64,000 nucleotides of DNA. Source: Paludibacteraceae bacterium. Lineage in GTDB: Bacteria; Bacteroidota; Bacteroidia; Bacteroidales; Paludibacteraceae. The notes under the pieces are model-generated. The model made no database searches, was not told the origin of the DNA, and was given only the letters and a program-made list of their open reading frames with translations. This document shows positions 47,246 through 56,205 of this stretch, one piece after another (the stretch's first letter is position 1; every line of letters begins with the position of its first letter). A program made the position numbers and the translations under genes. The stretch is taken from positions 36,045-100,044 of the forward strand of contig JAGCLD010000004.1 of the NCBI GenBank assembly GCA_017647145.1. The letters are read 5' to 3'.

Positions 47246-47301
47246 AATAGTCCATTTACCGCACAGCAATAATTTTATTAATGAGTCTTATCTTTATCAT
47301 T

Positions 47302-47334
47302 GCTGAATAACCTACTAATAACCTATTAAGTGTT
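47302..47334. repeat. 11-bp-phased repeat tract (locus 4)
   Basis: Three 11-base units (GCTGAATAACC, TACTAATAACC, TATTAAGTGTT), preceded by the same TTGCTGAATA lead-in as locus 3 at 39.56 kb. Confidence 0.65.
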
Positions 47335-47429
47335 AGAGAGCTTTCATCGGTAGAAAGTTCATTATATTTCTTATGGTACGGGATAGACGCTGGTCTTGAA
47401 CTGTAGATTAACTAAAGTTAGAAATAATT

Positions 47430-47445
47430 TTATCGGACAGCAATA
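47430..47445 (+). repeat. Dispersed 16-bp motif
   Basis: TTATCGGACAGCAATA, related to the motifs at 13475, 15980 and 56496. Here and at 56 kb it is preceded by AGTTAGAAA, so the shared unit is longer than 16 bp. Confidence 0.5.
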
Positions 47446-47450
47446 TAAAA

Positions 47451-47490
47451 AATATTGAACCCATCTTTTTGTAAAGACAAGTTCAATATT
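47451..47490 (-). terminator. Terminator of the uppS-bamA-ompH operon
   Basis: AATATTGAAC and GTTCAATATT are a perfect ten-base inverted repeat around a 20-base loop that can form a second small stem. It lies just past the last OmpH gene. The stem is AT-rich. Confidence 0.55.
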
Positions 47491-47527
47491 ATGTAATTCT
47501 CTTGTATTATCTATGGACTAATTAGGC

Positions 47528-48037
47528 TTACTTGATGCCTAATTTAGCTTTTACTTGTGGCATCACATCTATAGCGCCATTACCTTGATAAATGACAATT
47601 TGTGCTGACGTATCAAAGATGTATGTGAATCCGTTTTCTTGTCCTACCGCATCAATAGCAGTCTTAATTTTTTGCACCACCGGTGTCATCAACACTTCTT
47701 GTTGGCGTTGGATGTCTGTTGTGGCTTGTTGACGGAATGTCTGAATACGTTGTTCCATTTCCATTATTTCGCTTTGACGTGCTTCTTTGATACTTGCCGC
47801 CATAGTTTCTGCTTTTTGTTGAAACTCTTGTATTTTGGCATAATATTCTTCCGTCATTTTAGATAGTTCGGTTTCATACTCTTTTGCGAGATTAGAGAGA
47901 GCTGTTTCAATAGAATCTCTTTCGGGCATCACGCTGAGGAGTTCTTGTGTATTGATATGTCCTAATTTGTTTTGTGCAAATGCTCCCATTGGCAGCAAGC
48001 AAAGTAATAAAAAAGCTATTTTCTTCATTTTATTCAT
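47528..48037 (-). CDS. OmpH/Skp-family periplasmic chaperone, second copy
   Basis: 169 aa; the Met at residue 4 (48028) opens the signal peptide and may be the real start. After the signal comes KLGHINTQELLSVMPERDSI, the usual Skp N-terminal strand and helix, then a long charged coiled-coil (about 45-115), then the returning C-terminal part (FTYIFDTSAQIVIYQG). Skp proteins hold outer-membrane proteins for BamA. It follows a paralogous gene 30 bp away, in the usual bamA-ompH-ompH order. Confidence 0.92.
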   Translation of the reverse strand: MNKMKKIAFLLLCLLPMGAFAQNKLGHINTQELLSVMPERDSIETALSNLAKEYETELSKMTEEYYAKIQEFQQKAETMAASIKEARQSEIMEMEQRIQTFRQQATTDIQRQQEVLMTPVVQKIKTAIDAVGQENGFTYIFDTSAQIVIYQGNGAIDVMPQVKAKLGIK

Positions 48038-48066
48038 AATTTAATTTCTGTGACAAAAGTAATGCT

Positions 48067-48582
48067 TTATTTTGAATATCCCAATTTTTCTAAAACGAGG
48101 TCGCTCACATCCAATTTTGGAGCAGAATAAATCAAACTCATATCGGAAGAACGGTCAATAATCATGTCATATCCTTTCTGCTGCGCCACTTCCTGAACAG
48201 CTGTATAAATCTCATCTTGAATTGGCTTCAAAAGACTTTCTCTTTTCTTATAGAGTTCTCCTTCTTGTCCGAAGTATTTTCGTTTCAGTTCGTTCAACTC
48301 TTTCTCTTTTGCAATAATTTCTTCTTCACGCTGTTGCTTCATCTCGTCGGAAAGAAACACCAATTCCGTTTGATAATTTTTGTACAATTTCTCCACTTCT
48401 TGTTTTTGTGTCTCAATCTCTTTTTGCCACTTCTTAGAAACAATGTTGAGTTGTTCATTAGCTGTTTCATAAGCTGGTACATTCTTAAGTATGTACTGCA
48501 TGTCAATCAGTGCGTATTTTTGCGCTTGCGACACACACACGAAGGCAAAGAGAAATGCTATGCTTGTTATTATCTTCTTCAT
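48067..48582 (-). CDS. OmpH/Skp-family periplasmic chaperone, first copy
   Basis: 171 aa from the ATG at 48582, which begins a signal peptide (MKKIITSIAFLFAFVCVSQA); the frame to 48633 would add residues overlapping the upstream gap and is rejected. KYALIDMQYILKNVPAYETA is the family N-terminus. A long coiled-coil arm (about 45-115) and the motif GYDMIIDRSSDMSLIY follow. It lies 53 bp after bamA and is part of the same transcript. Confidence 0.92.
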   Translation of the reverse strand: MKKIITSIAFLFAFVCVSQAQKYALIDMQYILKNVPAYETANEQLNIVSKKWQKEIETQKQEVEKLYKNYQTELVFLSDEMKQQREEEIIAKEKELNELKRKYFGQEGELYKKRESLLKPIQDEIYTAVQEVAQQKGYDMIIDRSSDMSLIYSAPKLDVSDLVLEKLGYSK

Positions 48583-48634
48583 AATTATCTGATTTATCTC
48601 ATTTGTAAGAGCTATTGGCAAATACCATGCCATC

Positions 48635-51271
48635 CTACAATTCTTGACCTAAGACAAAGTGGAACTGACTACCGCTATAATCCATCGTATTACCTACCTT
48701 ATCAAATCCATATGCCCAATCTATACCCAAGAGCCCAAACATCGGAAGATAGATACGCACTCCGAGTCCGGCTGAACGTTTAAGGTCAAAAGGATTATAG
48801 TCTTTGATAGAGGCAAAGCAATTTCCTGCTTCAACAAAAGCCAACGCCCAAATGGTTGCAGATTGTTCAAGGGTGATAGGATAGCGCACTTCCATCGTAA
48901 ACTTATTGTATAAGTATCCCATTTGTCTGCCTGTACGCGCATCATACGGCGTCAAAGAGCCACTCTCATATCCACGCATTGATACATATTCGGTAGAGTA
49001 ACTGGTGTAACTAGCCATTCCATCACCTCCCATGTAATATGTCTCAAATGGTGAGCGCGCGTCAATATTATAATGACCCAAATAGCCAAACACCGCACGT
49101 GCCATCAACACAAGTTTATTATCGCGTGTGAGTGGCGTAAACACTTTTGCATTAAAAGTCCACTTATGATACTCCAAGAATTTATAGCGTTGAGCGTCTG
49201 TCATCTTGGAATAATCCTTTCCGTTAATGGCTGAATATGGAGGCGTAATCTTCACTCCAAGAGTGAAAGAAGAACCTCTACGCGTATAAATAGGATTGTC
49301 AATAGAATTACGGCTCAACGTTAAGTTCAGACTTAAATTATGTGCTTGACCATCAGTAAGCAACAGATAAGGCCAGTTTTTCATCATGTAGAGCTGATAC
49401 GACAATTCACCATAAAAAGTAAAATAGTCATCTGGCCAGTTCAACCGCATACCATACCCCACTGCCGCACCTACTGTTCGAAGATAAGTATCCGGGTCAA
49501 CTTCAGTGGCTTGTTGATATTGCAAATACTCATTATAACTGTTTCCATAATAACTATTGTATCCATACAAACCATTATAATAATTATACAGATTGTTGTA
49601 AGATTCATAATACCGCTTACTCATGCCGGATTGTGATGCAAAATAAGCCGACAATGAGAATGAATTAGGACGCTTACCTCCCAACCATGGCTCAAGGAAT
49701 GACAGATTCACGGATGTATAATAACGCCCGTTTGTTCGCGCATTAATAGCAAAGGTTTGACCTTCTCCCTGAGGAACAATATGATGATAAGTCTTTGATT
49801 TAAATAAATTTTGGATGGCAAAGTTAGTGAACTTAAAGCCTACACTTCCCACCAATCCGGTAGCACCCCAACCCAACTGAAATTCCACCTGGTCACTACT
49901 CTTGGTCTCTAATTGATAAGTAATATCCACCGTACCATCTTCAACATTGGGCTGAATATCTGGCACAAGTTTCTCTTGCTCAAAGTGCCCCATTTGGGCC
50001 AACTCACGCAACGAACGCATGATGTCTGACTGACTATATAGCTGACCTGGCTTAGTATCCAAAGCTCTACGTATAACATGCTCATAGACACGAGTATTAC
50101 CCGTAATGTTAATCTCATTGATTGTGGCGGGCTTGCCTTCAAAAATACGCATCTCAAAGTCAATCGAGTCACCCACAACCTGCGTTTCCACAGGTTCTAC
50201 ATTAAAGAATAAATAACCCTGATCACTATAAAGTTTGCCCACAGCATCATCATCCACTTGCAAACGATCATTCAGTTCCTTCAAATTATACACATCACCC
50301 TTCTTGATGCCCAACACTGCATCCAAATAGTCATACGGATACACCGTATTACCCACCCAAGTGATATTGCGGAAATAATACTTCTTACCTTCATCCACTG
50401 TCAGATAAACATCCACTTTATCCGGAACCGGCGAAGGAACTACACTATCCGATATAATTTGAGCATCTCGATAACCAACCTCATTATATTTATCTATCAA
50501 GGCTGCCTTATCTTTCTCAAATTCTTCTGCAACAAACTTCTTGGCGCGGAAGAAGTTCATAATATGACTATCATTAGTCTTCTTCATCACCCAGTTAATC
50601 TTATTATCCGTCAAGGCGTTATTGCCGTTCACATAAATAGCATTGACCCTCGTCTTTTCTCCTTTAGCTACATCCACATTCACCAACACAAATCCGGCTC
50701 TTTCTGGATCTGCCTCTTCCCGAACACGAACTTGTGCATTATAAAATCCTTTTTCTTCGTAGTACTCCTTAATCTTCTTTTCTGCATTGCTCACAAGATT
50801 TGGAGTCAACTGATTTCCGGCTGTCCATGGTAGTTTTTCTTCCAAATCCTCCTTCTCGCTCTTCTTCACCCCATTATACGTAATCGAGGTAATACGAGGA
50901 CGTTGAACAAGATTAATCTCCAACCACACCTTACCATTCTCAATCTTTGTTGCCAATATTTTCACAGAAGAAAAAAGACCTTGCTTCCAAAATCTCTTCA
51001 CAGCCGCTGTTATCTCACTTCCCGGAATCTCAACTTTATCACCTATTTCCAATCCTGAAAAACCAATCAAGACAAATTCCTCATAAGTTTCAGCACCCGT
51101 AATCTTAATGTCGGCTATTTCATACGTGCGACCGCCCGATAGCGAATACTCTATCACCGGCACATCCGTTGACGTGGACGCATACAATCCATGCCACGCA
51201 CCAAACAACAACAGCATCATCGCCATCAGACGACAACACAAAGACTCCTTATGTAATCTCACAGAATACAT
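48635..51271 (-). CDS. bamA: BamA, outer-membrane protein assembly factor
   Basis: 878 aa from the ATG at 51271. Signal region, then five POTRA domains (about 45-460, with ITSITYNGVKKSEKEDLEEK and NEINITGNTRVYEHVIRRAL), then the Omp85 barrel with the lid-lock motif MRGYESGSLTPYDARTGRQM. It inserts beta-barrel proteins into the outer membrane. Residues about 552-587 hold a tyrosine/asparagine-rich segment (YYESYNNLYNYYNGLYGYNS and more) that looks like an extracellular loop insert. Its start overlaps the uppS stop as TGATG. Confidence 0.95.
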   Translation of the reverse strand: MYSVRLHKESLCCRLMAMMLLLFGAWHGLYASTSTDVPVIEYSLSGGRTYEIADIKITGAETYEEFVLIGFSGLEIGDKVEIPGSEITAAVKRFWKQGLFSSVKILATKIENGKVWLEINLVQRPRITSITYNGVKKSEKEDLEEKLPWTAGNQLTPNLVSNAEKKIKEYYEEKGFYNAQVRVREEADPERAGFVLVNVDVAKGEKTRVNAIYVNGNNALTDNKINWVMKKTNDSHIMNFFRAKKFVAEEFEKDKAALIDKYNEVGYRDAQIISDSVVPSPVPDKVDVYLTVDEGKKYYFRNITWVGNTVYPYDYLDAVLGIKKGDVYNLKELNDRLQVDDDAVGKLYSDQGYLFFNVEPVETQVVGDSIDFEMRIFEGKPATINEINITGNTRVYEHVIRRALDTKPGQLYSQSDIMRSLRELAQMGHFEQEKLVPDIQPNVEDGTVDITYQLETKSSDQVEFQLGWGATGLVGSVGFKFTNFAIQNLFKSKTYHHIVPQGEGQTFAINARTNGRYYTSVNLSFLEPWLGGKRPNSFSLSAYFASQSGMSKRYYESYNNLYNYYNGLYGYNSYYGNSYNEYLQYQQATEVDPDTYLRTVGAAVGYGMRLNWPDDYFTFYGELSYQLYMMKNWPYLLLTDGQAHNLSLNLTLSRNSIDNPIYTRRGSSFTLGVKITPPYSAINGKDYSKMTDAQRYKFLEYHKWTFNAKVFTPLTRDNKLVLMARAVFGYLGHYNIDARSPFETYYMGGDGMASYTSYSTEYVSMRGYESGSLTPYDARTGRQMGYLYNKFTMEVRYPITLEQSATIWALAFVEAGNCFASIKDYNPFDLKRSAGLGVRIYLPMFGLLGIDWAYGFDKVGNTMDYSGSQFHFVLGQEL

Positions 51272-52017
51272 CAACTCTTTTTTACTTGTTCTCCCGTTTT
51301 GCCATAACGACGTTCTCGTTGTTGATACGCATAGATGGCTTCATAAAATTCTTCCTTGCCAAAATCAGGCCATTCCACATCCGTAAAATATAATTCCGCA
51401 TAAGCCAATTGCCACAAAAGGAAATTACTGATACGCAACTCACCACTCGTGCGAATCAACAAATCCGGATCTGGCATACCTGCAGTCACCAACAAACTTG
51501 ACACATACGCCTCGTTCACATCCTCCGCTTTCAACCCCTCTTGCTTCGCTGCCAAAACCGCCTTCCTCACAGCCTCTGTTAGTTCCCAACGCGCTGAATA
51601 ACTCAATGCTATCACAAGGTGCAATCCCGTATTGGTCGAAGTCTCCGCAATACAACGCTCAAAGCGCACACGCGCGTCCTCTGGCAAACGTTCCATGTCG
51701 CCAATTGCATGCAGACACACATTATTCTTCTTCAAAGAAGGGGTCTCTTTCTCAATTGTATCAACAAACAAATTCATCAAAGCATCCACTTCTTCCTTCG
51801 GACGATTCCAATTTTCCGTAGAAAATGCATAAAGCGTAAGATACTTCACGCCCAACTCAGCCGCTACTTCTGTTACTCGCCTCACAGCCTGCACACCACT
51901 ACGATGACCCAACACACGTTGCAACCCACGTTTCTGTGCCCAACGCCCATTACCATCCATGATTATCGCCACATGCTGCGGAAGACGTGCCATATCTATC
52001 TGTGCCAAATTTGCCAT
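51271..52017 (-). CDS. uppS: Isoprenyl transferase (undecaprenyl diphosphate synthase)
   Basis: 248 aa. The motif [17 protein letters not shown] (15-31) contains the catalytic Asp21 and the phosphate-binding loop. [13 protein letters not shown] and [15 protein letters not shown] follow, and the C-terminal [20 protein letters not shown] is the substrate pocket. It makes the lipid carrier for cell-wall and O-antigen units. It is translationally coupled to bamA and follows a DUF6089 gene, a conserved Bacteroidales arrangement. Confidence 0.96.
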   Translation of the reverse strand: MANLAQIDMARLPQHVAIIMDGNGRWAQKRGLQRVLGHRSGVQAVRRVTEVAAELGVKYLTLYAFSTENWNRPKEEVDALMNLFVDTIEKETPSLKKNNVCLHAIGDMERLPEDARVRFERCIAETSTNTGLHLVIALSYSARWELTEAVRKAVLAAKQEGLKAEDVNEAYVSSLLVTAGMPDPDLLIRTSGELRISNFLLWQLAYAELYFTDVEWPDFGKEEFYEAIYAYQQRERRYGKTGEQVKKS

Positions 52018-52041
52018 ACACTCTCAACACTATTCTAAACA

Positions 52042-52722
52042 TTACCAATCACAACGGCGACATATCGGCTTCTCTCGCAAGAAATGAAAACCTATCCCTA
52101 CCGTCAAAGTAGACACCAAATCATTTCGCAAAAAATTGCTCTTATTCAGCCCTACCGTATTGTCTAATTCTTCTATTCCTTCTACATTATCACAGAAAAA
52201 CAACTCATGTTGCCATTCCACATTCAAACTCACCCGAGGTGCCATTTGCCACTTAAAGCCTACACCAAACGGAAGATAGGCACCAAAATGTTGCAAATCA
52301 CCATGCAAAGCCGCACCAACTCCCAACAACACATAAGGCGAATAACTACGCGCTGAACGGTCAGTCCCGTTTACACGCAAACGAAAAAAGTTATATTCAC
52401 CTATCACATCCAACTGACCAAGACGCGACCTTTGCACCTCATCATTCCATCCATAACCCAAACTCGCATACTGAGCCTTCGCACGCAAAGCCCAACGAGG
52501 CGTAAACTTATATCTAAAATAGCCCCCATAACTCGCTGATATATGCTGGAATATATGAGGATTTGCATCCCCTGTATAATAAGCCAATCCACCCATCACA
52601 CCCAACTCACAACGATACGAATGACCCGTCCCATAAGCAAGCACACTACACATGCTAACCAAAGCCAACAGAACACATTTCCGCAAGCAACAGACCAATC
52701 TAAGCCCAACACATCCTTTCAT
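52042..52722 (-). CDS. DUF6089-family outer-membrane beta-barrel protein
   Basis: 226 aa from the internal ATG at 52722 (MKGCVGLRLV); the open frame extends to 52749. A hydrophobic signal-like region is followed by alternating beta strands (CELGVMGGLAYYTGDANPHI, then GGYFRYKFTPRWALRAKAQY, and PYVLLGVGAALHGD). The family sits directly upstream of uppS and bamA in many Bacteroidales. Its function is unknown; a small outer-membrane barrel is expected. It is first in the operon. Confidence 0.8.
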   Translation of the reverse strand: MKGCVGLRLVCCLRKCVLLALVSMCSVLAYGTGHSYRCELGVMGGLAYYTGDANPHIFQHISASYGGYFRYKFTPRWALRAKAQYASLGYGWNDEVQRSRLGQLDVIGEYNFFRLRVNGTDRSARSYSPYVLLGVGAALHGDLQHFGAYLPFGVGFKWQMAPRVSLNVEWQHELFFCDNVEGIEELDNTVGLNKSNFLRNDLVSTLTVGIGFHFLREKPICRRCDW

Positions 52723-52842
52723 TTGCAGCACAACTTTTTGAAAATACATTCTGTTGATTTAACGAAAACTTAACCATTTTATTTTACAATACACCGTACA
52801 CCGACAAATTTTACAATCGTCCATGATACGGCAAACATCGGA

Positions 52843-52850
52843 CAAAGGTA
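52843..52850 (-). promoter_or_regulatory. -7 box TACCTTTG of the DUF6089-uppS-bamA operon
   Basis: The minus strand reads TACCTTTG, with TTTG about 20 bases upstream (52871-52874). Leader about 117 nt to the ATG at 52722. It is divergent to the aldolase promoter. Confidence 0.6.
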
Positions 52851-52966
52851 CGGAATATTCCTAACAATGACAAAATATATGCCACCTAAAAGCACTTCAA
52901 CCCAACATCAAATATAAAAATACAAAAGATTAATCACACAAAGTGTTAAATTAGAAATAAAATTAG

Positions 52967-52974
52967 TAATTTTG
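52967..52974 (+). promoter_or_regulatory. -7 box TAATTTTG of fba
   Basis: A TAnnTTTG match; start near 52978, leader about 36 nt. The TTG that could extend the aldolase frame to 52972 lies inside this box and is rejected as a start. Confidence 0.65.
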
Positions 52975-53013
52975 CACCGTTTTTTCACAATCACTAACAA
53001 ATTTTACTCTATT

Positions 53014-54015
53014 ATGATAAACTACAAAGACTTAGGATTGGTGAACACTAGAGAGATGTTCAAACAAGCCATTGAAGGAGGATACGCTATCCCCGCATTC
53101 AACTTTAACAACATGGAACAATTGCAAGCCATCATTCAAGCGGCTGCAGAAACAAAATCTCCTGTCATACTCCAAGTTTCTAAAGGAGCAAGAGCATACG
53201 CCAACCAAACACTGCTGCGCTACATGGCAGAAGGAGCGGTGGAATATGCCAAAGAATTAGGATGGGAAAAACCACAAATCGTACTACACCTCGACCACGG
53301 TGACTCTTTCGAAACATGCAAATCATGCATCGACATGGGATTCTCATCTGTAATGATCGACGGATCACACCTACCATACGAAGAAAACGTAGCATTAACA
53401 AAAAAAGTAGTAGAATACGCACACCAATACGACGTTACTGTCGAAGGAGAACTTGGAGTATTGGCTGGAGTAGAAGACGAAGTGCAAGCTGACCACCACA
53501 CATACACTAAACCTGAAGAAGTGGTTGACTTCACCACTAAAACTGGCTGCGACTCATTGGCTATCTCTATCGGTACATCACACGGTGCTAACAAATTCAA
53601 ACCTGAACAATGCACACTCGACCCACAAACCGGACGACTCGTACCACCTCCATTGGCATTCGACGTTCTCGACGGAGTAATGAACGAATTACCGGGATTC
53701 CCTATCGTTCTTCACGGCTCATCATCTGTTCCTCAAGAAGAAGTTGAAACCATCAACAAATACGGAGGCGCATTAAAAGACGCTATCGGTATCCCTGAAG
53801 AAGAACTACGCAAAGCGGCTAAATCTGCTGTATGCAAAATCAACATCGACTCCGACAGCCGATTGGCTATGACTGCTGCAGTAAGAGAAGTATTCGCTAA
53901 CAAACCTGCCGAATTCGACCCAAGAAAATACCTCGGACCGGCTCGCGACAACATGAAAAAACTCTACAAGCACAAAATCATCAACGTGCTCGGTAGCGAC
54001 GGAAAAGCACAATAA
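53014..54015 (+). CDS. fba: Class II fructose-1,6-bisphosphate aldolase
   Basis: 333 aa from the ATG at 53014. Zinc-dependent glycolytic enzyme that splits fructose-1,6-bisphosphate to dihydroxyacetone phosphate and glyceraldehyde 3-phosphate. The zinc motif is HLDHGDS (92-98); GELGVLAGVEDE and SIGTSHGANKF carry further metal and phosphate ligands, and NIDSDSRLAMTAAVRE completes the C-terminal site. Family length is normal. It is a single gene with its own promoter and a strong terminator. Confidence 0.96.
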   Translation: MINYKDLGLVNTREMFKQAIEGGYAIPAFNFNNMEQLQAIIQAAAETKSPVILQVSKGARAYANQTLLRYMAEGAVEYAKELGWEKPQIVLHLDHGDSFETCKSCIDMGFSSVMIDGSHLPYEENVALTKKVVEYAHQYDVTVEGELGVLAGVEDEVQADHHTYTKPEEVVDFTTKTGCDSLAISIGTSHGANKFKPEQCTLDPQTGRLVPPPLAFDVLDGVMNELPGFPIVLHGSSSVPQEEVETINKYGGALKDAIGIPEEELRKAAKSAVCKINIDSDSRLAMTAAVREVFANKPAEFDPRKYLGPARDNMKKLYKHKIINVLGSDGKAQ

Positions 54016-54035
54016 AAACTTTTCCACATACCACA

Positions 54036-54072
54036 AGAAAGAGGATACACGCTCAGCATGTATCCTCTTTCT
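54036..54072 (+). terminator. fba terminator
   Basis: A 13-bp perfect inverted repeat (AGAAAGAGGATAC and GTATCCTCTTTCT) around an 11-base loop, with T-rich sequence following on the plus strand. Confidence 0.85.
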
Positions 54073-54168
54073 TTTCACCACCACCCATCCGTCACATCCA
54101 CAAACACGCACACCCACCATCGCAAATCCATTCACACAGCAAGCATCCCCGCGACCATCTCGGGACCA

Positions 54169-54234
54169 CTAGATAGACACAAAACACAAAACCAATAAAA
54201 ACCAAATAGAATCAAGATAAGTTGATAACAGCGA
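54169..54234. repeat. 11-bp-phased repeat tract (locus 6, degenerate)
   Basis: Starting CTAGATAGACA, the later units CCAAATAGAAT and CAAGATAAGTT keep the AnATA phase of loci 2 and 5 at 11-base steps, while the middle units are worn. It lies between the converging fba and DUF6973 genes. Confidence 0.5.
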
Positions 54235-54282
54235 GGAAATACACACACATGCACACATTCCCCATCTCACCACACACATACT

Positions 54283-55398
54283 CTAAGGCTGTGACTTGTT
54301 CCAATACAAATAATGAAGTGGATTAGCATGCTCCTCAGCAGCACGAATAAAATGTAGAGGCAATTCCTTATTCCAAGACTGATAGGCCGAATTAGATGTC
54401 GTATCTTCAATAAAACGCAACACATTACCGGCCCACGATTTCCAATCATACCTGTCATCACCCCTAAACTCACCATAAAGCCTACTACGCCCAATCTGAT
54501 TATTATGCAGGTCCATCACCATGTCACACGGAGCATTATTCCCAACAGCCTCCCAATAAACATCCATTATCAGCCATGCCAGACGCTCGGAAGTATAACG
54601 ACGCAACAACATATTCACATAAATATGCTTAAACGCATCACCCCTCATACCATCCTTTGCACCACCGGGATAAAAACATTCCGCAACATACTCAGCACGG
54701 GCCTTACTCTGGATAACACGATAAAACATCGCTGAACCAATACCTGAAAGCAACAACGAAACACCCAGATTCTCTTCTAAAAAATAAGGCACGCTATCCG
54801 TCAACATAGAACCATCCAAACACCACGTACTATCCTCCACAACAATACGCGCAAAATCACACATACGCGCAAAACCCGCACTATCTGCCAACGCATTCAA
54901 CTTATCATACACACCTTTCTCTGCCACACTCATCGACATAAAGACAGCCTCACGCTCATCACCCTGATAAGGATAAAATGCATCACCGGACAAAGACCCA
55001 CCTACACGCACACCCGAAAACTCACCTGAACTCACCTGCAACTGATTCCGATGCTCCGACAACATAGACAACGCCGCACGATGCATCTTCCCAAGCATAC
55101 CCTCATACACCAAATGAGGAAACAACTCCATCAACCGCTCCTCCATATACTTCTCCATGCTCATTCCCTGCCGTAAACGCACTGCCTCACTCTCCGGAGC
55201 ATAATACTTCGGGCGCGTAGAGTCATACACACTTTCATACTCACGAGCCAAAACATACAACACAGATGCCGGAAGACTCACCAAACGAGTAGTATCAGGC
55301 TGCGCAACATACCCTCCCGATGAACGAACAACCGAACGCCGCAACTGACAACCCACTAACAACAAAACAAAGGCAAATAACAACCAACGTCGCACCAT
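54283..55398 (-). CDS. DUF6973-domain lipoprotein
   Basis: 371 aa. Signal peptide with lipobox LLVGC. The C-terminal domain has KDGMRGDAFKHIYVNMLLRR and CDMVMDLHNNQIGRSRL, matching the DUF6973 pattern of a GDAFKH helix and a DLHNN motif. That His/Asp/Asn set looks enzyme-like, perhaps a hydrolase, but the activity is unknown. The N-terminal 200 residues contain no recognised domain. It is monocistronic and convergent with fba. The coding strand is G-rich, unlike the HD gene on the same strand at 39 kb. Confidence 0.75.
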   Translation of the reverse strand: MVRRWLLFAFVLLLVGCQLRRSVVRSSGGYVAQPDTTRLVSLPASVLYVLAREYESVYDSTRPKYYAPESEAVRLRQGMSMEKYMEERLMELFPHLVYEGMLGKMHRAALSMLSEHRNQLQVSSGEFSGVRVGGSLSGDAFYPYQGDEREAVFMSMSVAEKGVYDKLNALADSAGFARMCDFARIVVEDSTWCLDGSMLTDSVPYFLEENLGVSLLLSGIGSAMFYRVIQSKARAEYVAECFYPGGAKDGMRGDAFKHIYVNMLLRRYTSERLAWLIMDVYWEAVGNNAPCDMVMDLHNNQIGRSRLYGEFRGDDRYDWKSWAGNVLRFIEDTTSNSAYQSWNKELPLHFIRAAEEHANPLHYLYWNKSQP

Positions 55399-55557
55399 AA
55401 ACAGAATCTAAATCTAATAAACGCTGTAAAAATACAAACATTTTTTTACTGCACACGCGAACAATTCACACATTAACATTGTTTAAAATATACAAACACT
55501 CTTCTCCAAAAAGAAGAACAAAAAAACAGAATAAAAACCTCTTTAAAAAACACTACT

Positions 55558-55986
55558 ATGAAAAAACTAACTATTATCGTAGCAACAGTCCTAATGTGTC
55601 TCACAGCATGCGCAAGAGAAGAACCCATCGCATTAGCCAATCTACCCACTCAAGCACAAAGCCTGCTCAACACCTACTTCACCGACCTACCTGTAGCACT
55701 AACCAAAGTGGACCATGAAGGACTCCAAAAAACCTATGAAGTAATATTCACAACTGGTGGAAGCATTGAGTTTAACCACAACGGAGAATGGAAAAGCATT
55801 GAAATCAGCACAGGAGTGCCAATGGAACTTATTCCGGAAGCAATAGTTGATTATCTCAAAGCAAACTACCCCAACCAAATTGTAATACAAATCGACCGTG
55901 ACATGTATGACTACGAATTACAATTAGACAACGGAGTAGAACTCAAATTCAATAAAAAATACCAACTCATTGACATTGACTACTAA
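55558..55986 (+). CDS. PepSY-like lipoprotein
   Basis: 142 aa. Lipobox LTAC at residue 18. Two PepSY-like repeats follow: LLNTYFTDLPVALTKVDHEG with TYEVIFTTGGSIEFNHNGEW, then IVDYLKANYPNQIVIQIDRD with YDYELQLDNGVELKFNKKYQ. This double architecture is common in Bacteroidota periplasmic proteins of unknown function. It is a single gene followed by a terminator. Confidence 0.82.
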   Translation: MKKLTIIVATVLMCLTACAREEPIALANLPTQAQSLLNTYFTDLPVALTKVDHEGLQKTYEVIFTTGGSIEFNHNGEWKSIEISTGVPMELIPEAIVDYLKANYPNQIVIQIDRDMYDYELQLDNGVELKFNKKYQLIDIDY

Positions 55987-56017
55987 ATCACATAAGTTAA
56001 AGTTAATTAGTGTAACA

Positions 56018-56053
56018 AGAAAGGACATATCCACCCATGGATATGCCCTTTCT
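56018..56053 (+). terminator. Terminator of the PepSY-like gene
   Basis: AGAAAGGACATATCCA and TGGATATGCCCTTTCT pair with one mismatch around a four-base loop. Confidence 0.75.
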
Positions 56054-56205
56054 TCTGTATAAAGCATCAACACCCCAAGTATAATCCCACACAACCCCGA
56101 GTCCCACTAGTTCCCTCCACCTCGCTCCGCGACACACCCTGCCAACAACACTCATTCTCGCAAAGCGACTCATCCGCTGCCCTGCAGACCTTACCAAGAA
56201 AAGTA

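Noticed and set aside
52972..53013. Upstream TTG start for the aldolase
   Set aside because: It overlaps the TAATTTTG box. The ATG at 53014 gives the standard family N-terminus.
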